Shown piece after piece: positions 5,940 to 8,388 of a stretch of 8,388 bases of DNA (positions are counted from its first letter, which is position 1; each line of letters begins with the position of its first letter). Origin of the DNA: Cellvibrionales bacterium (GTDB lineage Bacteria > Pseudomonadota > Gammaproteobacteria > Pseudomonadales > JAHEGP01); contig JAHEGP010000133.1 in assembly GCA_024645065.1 (NCBI GenBank), forward strand, positions 1 through 8,388, given 5' to 3'. The translations under genes and the position numbers were made by a program. Below the pieces are notes generated by a model that saw only the letters and a program-made list of their open reading frames with translations, did no database searches and was not told where the DNA came from.

Positions 5940-7243
5940 TGCGACCCAACACGGGTTTTTACTTCGATGCCCGTTTTTTCCAGAAATGCGGTGGGCAGGA
6001 TGCCCCCGGCGCATACAATGATGTTGTCGTTCAGGGCGTCTTCTTCACCGGCTGCTGTTTTGAGCCGCACCAGGTCAGGCGTTATACGTAGTGGCACAGA
6101 GTTTAATTCGACACGCAATTGGCCGCGTTTACCTGCTGCTTCGACGCGCTCACGATTTTTTACCCCGGCCCTGCTGAACGCTGATCCACGGTAGCTCAGT
6201 ATCACTTCGGTTCCCTGTTCTTCCGACAGGCTTAGAGCAGCTTCCAGGGCACTGTCACCGCCACCGACCACCATGACTTTTTTCCCGCGATATTGGTGCG
6301 ATTCGATCAGCCGGTAAACGACCTTACTGTGCTCTTCTCCGGCAACGCCAAGTTTCCTGGGGCTACCTCGCCTGCCTATAGTCAAAAGCACATTGCTGGA
6401 ATGGTAGGTGCTGTTGGCTGTGATGATTGTGAAACCCGAGCCATCTTTGTCAATGGCGTCGACTCGTTCGCCGGCAGTGATATCCAGGCCGGTTTTTGCA
6501 ATCGCCTCTGCCCAAAAAGCCATCAGGCATTCCTTGGTGGTGTCGCGGAATTGAAACTCACCGACCAGGGGTAAATAGGCTGGCTGGGTCATCACCAGTT
6601 TACCGCGGGGATAATGTGCGATGCTTCCGCCGACGGTGTCCTGCTCCAATACCTTGTATTTCAAGTTGGCGGCTTTTGCCGCCATTGCGGCGCTGATGCC
6701 GGCAGGACCGGCACCCACAATAATCAGGTCGAGGCTGCTCGCTTGCCCTCTGCGCCCATTCTTCGCGATTGCGGCAACGGCCTGGCTTCCCTGTTCTATC
6801 GCCTTTCGAATCAAGCCCATTCCGCCCAGCTCACCGGCTATGTAAATGCCGGGGACCATGGTTTGGTAATCTTCGCCCACCAGTGGTATGTCGACACCGC
6901 GCGTGGCAGCGCCGAATACGAGTTCAATGGCCTGAACAGGGCAAGCCGTTTTACAGGCCCCGTGACCAATGCACGAGGAAGGAGAAATAAGCCGGGCCGT
7001 GTGGTTGCTGATGCCCAGCACGTTTTTCTCCGGGCAAGCGCCTACACAGGTGGCGCATCCAACGCAGCGGACGGTATCAATCACGGGATGTAACGAAGCG
7101 GGCTCAAGCAGGCCGGGCTCCGCAGCCTGGCGATACACTTTAGGGGCATTTCTCGACTTGTTTTTCTGCTTGATCCAGTACAGAGCGATGAGGCCCACTA
7201 ATGGAGCAATATATACCGCGCCTATAGTGGCTAGCTGCTGCAC
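5936..7243 (-). CDS. Membrane-anchored 4Fe-4S / FAD / NAD(P)-binding oxidoreductase
   Basis: 435 residues. Order of parts: one transmembrane helix (about 5-24) followed by Lys/Arg-rich residues that place the rest in the cytoplasm; a two-cluster ferredoxin domain, first cluster Cys60-63-66-70 (CVGCATCVGACP), second Cys91-His94-Cys97-Cys101 (CIGHGACKTACP); a segment PGIYIAGELGGMGLIRKAIEQGSQA (131-155) that looks like the C-terminal FAD motif of thioredoxin-reductase-like proteins; the FAD-binding start DLIIVGAGPAGISAA (172-186); and the NAD(P)-binding GGGDSALEAA (327-336). No redox-active CxxC is present in the flavoprotein part, so it is not a disulphide reductase. It probably moves electrons between NAD(P)H, flavin and iron-sulfur clusters at the membrane; the partner is unknown. 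The start is GTG at 7243 with AAGGA 8 bases upstream; no ATG fits. It is followed by the mini-ORF with a 4-base overlap. Confidence 0.85.
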   Translation of the reverse strand: MQQLATIGAVYIAPLVGLIALYWIKQKNKSRNAPKVYRQAAEPGLLEPASLHPVIDTVRCVGCATCVGACPEKNVLGISNHTARLISPSSCIGHGACKTACPVQAIELVFGAATRGVDIPLVGEDYQTMVPGIYIAGELGGMGLIRKAIEQGSQAVAAIAKNGRRGQASSLDLIIVGAGPAGISAAMAAKAANLKYKVLEQDTVGGSIAHYPRGKLVMTQPAYLPLVGEFQFRDTTKECLMAFWAEAIAKTGLDITAGERVDAIDKDGSGFTIITANSTYHSSNVLLTIGRRGSPRKLGVAGEEHSKVVYRLIESHQYRGKKVMVVGGGDSALEAALSLSEEQGTEVILSYRGSAFSRAGVKNRERVEAAGKRGQLRVELNSVPLRITPDLVRLKTAAGEEDALNDNIIVCAGGILPTAFLEKTGIEVKTRVGSQ

Positions 7244-7282
7244 AGTATGTGTCCTTTTTGTGAATCGTTTGGTAGCTGGCCC

Positions 7283-7349
7283 GCTCTATTTTTCAAGCTC
7301 TATTGTTCAAGTGTTCAAGTGTTCAAGTGTTCAAGCGCTATTGTTCAAG
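7283..7349. repeat. TTCAAG tandem-repeat block
   Basis: GTTCAAG occurs at 7305, 7313, 7321, 7329 and 7343; the first four are in perfect 8-base phase. A second, 15-base unit ending in CTATTnTTCAAG is present three times (7283-7297, 7297-7311, 7335-7349), so 7292-7311 and 7330-7349 agree at 19 of 20 bases. The block begins 40 bases upstream of the GTG of the ferredoxin-flavoprotein gene and, if the promoter at 7391-7420 is right, lies in its 5' leader. On the mRNA strand the unit reads CTTGAACA. Confidence 0.9.
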
Positions 7350-7366
7350 ATTTCGCCAATTTAAAA

Positions 7367-7382
7367 TGGGAAATATGTCCCA
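7367..7382. promoter_or_regulatory. Palindrome at +2 to +17 of the minus-strand promoter, candidate operator
   Basis: TGGGAAATATGTCCCA is an inverted repeat with outer arms TGGGA/TCCCA perfect and one mismatched pair inside. It sits immediately downstream of the expected start point (about 7384) of the promoter at 7391-7420, a usual place for a repressor site. It shares GGGAA...T.TCCCAC with the palindrome at 3451-3470 (12 of 20 aligned positions, centres aligned). Confidence 0.35.
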
Positions 7383-7390
7383 CCGGCCGC

Positions 7391-7420
7391 ATTATAATGT
7401 GAAAGATTGCTGATTGCCAA
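7391..7420 (-). promoter_or_regulatory. Sigma-70 promoter of the ferredoxin-flavoprotein gene
   Basis: On the minus strand TTGGCA (-35, 7420-7415) and a perfect TATAAT (-10, 7396-7391) are 18 bases apart. The expected start is near 7384, giving a leader of about 140 bases that contains the palindrome at 7367-7382 and the TTCAAG repeat block. The -10 region ATTATAAT also reads TATAAT on the plus strand, but no -35 fits there. Confidence 0.65.
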
Positions 7421-7492
7421 ACGACTTCCAGAATGATAACGACCACATAAGGTGTGTGCCAAACAGGCAGGCAATTGTAAAAGCTGTCATCC

Positions 7493-7593
7493 GGACCACA
7501 AGAAAGACAGCCTCTTCTTGCCTCTGCCCCATGCCATGCCTTCCCGGGACGCCGTCGCATCTCCTGCGCAGGGCAAGGCAATGCCTGTGGTCC
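7493..7593. repeat. Long imperfect hairpin
   Basis: GGACCACA (7493-7500) is exactly complementary to TGTGGTCC (7586-7593). Inside it, TTGCCT-C-TGCCC (7518-7529) pairs with GGGCAAGGCAA (7571-7581) over 11 bp with a single bulged C, and CGCA-TCTCC-TGCG (about 7556-7568) could form the tip. It could be a structured RNA, a leader element or a small mobile repeat; orientation is not clear. Confidence 0.4.
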
Positions 7594-7633
7594 AAACAGC
7601 CAAGCTTCAGGGTATAAGTCACATATTTGCATT

Positions 7634-7660
7634 GCCGCCGCCCGGTTTGGGGGCGACGGC
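7634..7660 (+). promoter_or_regulatory. GC-rich leader hairpin before the SRPBCC-SDR gene
   Basis: GCCGCCGCCC (7634-7643) pairs with GGGCGACGGC (7651-7660) over 10 positions with one mismatch and a 7-base loop. It ends 13 bases before the AGGAG of the downstream gene. No T tract follows, so a terminator is less likely than a leader structure. Confidence 0.35.
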
Positions 7661-7688
7661 GTTCAACCTCGACAGGAGTTTAAGGGAC

Positions 7689-8388
7689 ATGATTGTGTTA
7701 CATGAGCAGTGCTCTGTGGAGCGGCCCGCCACCGAAGTTTTCGCTTACGCGTGTGAGTTCGCCAATTGCGCCCAGTGGGACGCGACTGCGATAAGTTCAG
7801 AAAAATCAGGTTCTGAACCGACCGGCGTGGGTACAGAGTACGACGTGGTGTGCGCCATGCCGGTCGGCACGATTTCCCTGCGCTACCGGGTGTTGCAGTG
7901 GCAACCTGACGAGCAGGTGGTGCTCGAGGGGGTGTGCCCCCTGTTTACCGTAACCGACACGATCAAGCTGACCGAAAAGGGCCACATGACTGAGCTGGAT
8001 TACACGGCGGAGTTTGTTTTCAAGCCGGCATTGCGCCCTTTCGAGGCGCTGATCAAGCCGGGCATGGTGCGAATGGGCGCTGCCTCGGTCGGCGGGCTGC
8101 AGCGGGCACTGGAGGATCGTTTCGAGGCCCCAACCATCAGCAAATCGGCGTTGTTGGCAGATAAGCTGATACTGCCCGGCGTCGCTCGCTTCAGCAAGTT
8201 AGGCTACCTGAGGAGCAAAAAGCAATGGCATCCGGTTTCTGCCAACATGCGGGGCAAGCACGTTGTTCTCACCGGTGCCACTTCAGGCATCGGGCTTGCG
8301 GCAGCGAGGGAACTGGCCAATATGGGCGCCGGGCTAACGCTGGTGGCGCGGGATAAGACCCGAGGCGACAGGCTTGTCAAAGAGCTGG
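7689..8388 (+). CDS. SRPBCC-SDR fusion oxidoreductase, 3' end outside window
   Basis: The frame opens at ATG 7689, 10 bases after AGGAG (7674-7678), and is still open at the right edge (233 codons seen). Residues 1-150 begin MIVLHEQCSVERPATEVFAYACEFANCAQWD, the typical start of a polyketide-cyclase/START-like (SRPBCC) ligand-binding domain, and continue with its beta-strand pattern (YRVLQWQPDEQVVLEG, 66-81) and the closing helix (about 115-143). After a linker, residue 188 on begins a short-chain dehydrogenase: GKHVVLTGATSGIGLAAARELA with TGATSGIG at 195-202. The catalytic Tyr/Lys lie beyond the edge. SRPBCC domains bind hydrophobic molecules, so the fused enzyme probably acts on a lipid-like or aromatic carbonyl/alcohol; the substrate cannot be told. 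It is divergent from the ferredoxin-flavoprotein gene. Confidence 0.85.
   Translation, partial: MIVLHEQCSVERPATEVFAYACEFANCAQWDATAISSEKSGSEPTGVGTEYDVVCAMPVGTISLRYRVLQWQPDEQVVLEGVCPLFTVTDTIKLTEKGHMTELDYTAEFVFKPALRPFEALIKPGMVRMGAASVGGLQRALEDRFEAPTISKSALLADKLILPGVARFSKLGYLRSKKQWHPVSANMRGKHVVLTGATSGIGLAAARELANMGAGLTLVARDKTRGDRLVKEL

Larger units (their letters stand above)
7421..7688. other. Gene-free stretch between divergent genes
   Basis: No credible gene. Frames on the minus strand (for example 7632 to 7345) have no ribosome binding site, run through the promoter and repeat block and show no recognisable domain. The stretch contains a long imperfect hairpin (7493-7593) and a GC-rich hairpin (7634-7660) ahead of the SRPBCC-SDR gene. 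The promoter of that gene was not found with confidence; GTATAAGT at 7612-7619 might hold its -10 box, but no good -35 matches. Confidence 0.55.

Noticed and set aside
7305..7313. Shared 9-mer GTTCAAGTG between 339-347 and the repeat block
   Set aside because: Too short; flanks do not match, so chance is the simplest explanation.
7283..7349. CRISPR array
   Set aside because: Repeat units are 8-15 bases and contiguous, with no spacers and no cas genes.
7345..7632. 95-codon minus-strand frame upstream of the redox gene
   Set aside because: No ribosome binding site, overlaps the promoter and repeat block, no recognisable domain.

Overview
The window reads like chromosomal DNA of a glutathione-using, fairly GC-rich proteobacterium, most likely a marine gammaproteobacterium. 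This rests on the class III alcohol dehydrogenase/S-formylglutathione hydrolase pair, the DUF6502-DUF5666 pair, the SRPBCC-SDR fusion and the good Shine-Dalgarno sites. It is an inference from gene content; no rRNA or marker gene is present. No insertion sequence, phage gene, tRNA, rRNA or CRISPR array was seen.

Left part, minus strand: the first 19 codons of a SAM-methyltransferase-like gene (59 to 1), then an approximately 350-base gene-free stretch (60-406) full of inverted repeats. Next comes a three-gene block read leftwards from about 3276: adhC (glutathione-dependent formaldehyde dehydrogenase), fghA (S-formylglutathione hydrolase, 1-base stop/start overlap) and a short-chain dehydrogenase 27 bases further on. 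The first two genes turn S-hydroxymethylglutathione into formate plus glutathione; the role of the SDR is unknown.

Middle part, plus strand: diverging from adhC is a DUF6502 protein with a helix-turn-helix-like stretch. It overlaps by 4 bases a large outer-membrane lipoprotein built of DUF5666-type beta modules. The DUF6502 gene has a near-consensus sigma-70 promoter whose expected start point falls on the ATG, so its mRNA may be leaderless. A palindrome lies over the -10 box.

Right part: on the minus strand, a membrane-anchored 4Fe-4S/FAD/NAD(P) oxidoreductase whose flavoprotein fold appears circularly permuted is followed, with a 4-base overlap, by a 47-residue exported mini-ORF. Its upstream region (7244-7420) holds a strong promoter, a palindrome resembling the one at the DUF6502 promoter, and a TTCAAG tandem-repeat block in the expected 5' leader. 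On the plus strand, a start-joint/lipid-binding (SRPBCC) domain fused to an SDR domain runs off the right edge; the gap before it contains a long imperfect hairpin.

Most worth a second look: the permuted ferredoxin-flavoprotein, the two similar palindromes at unrelated promoters, the repeat-bearing leader, and the two structured gene-free regions (137-360 and 7493-7593).
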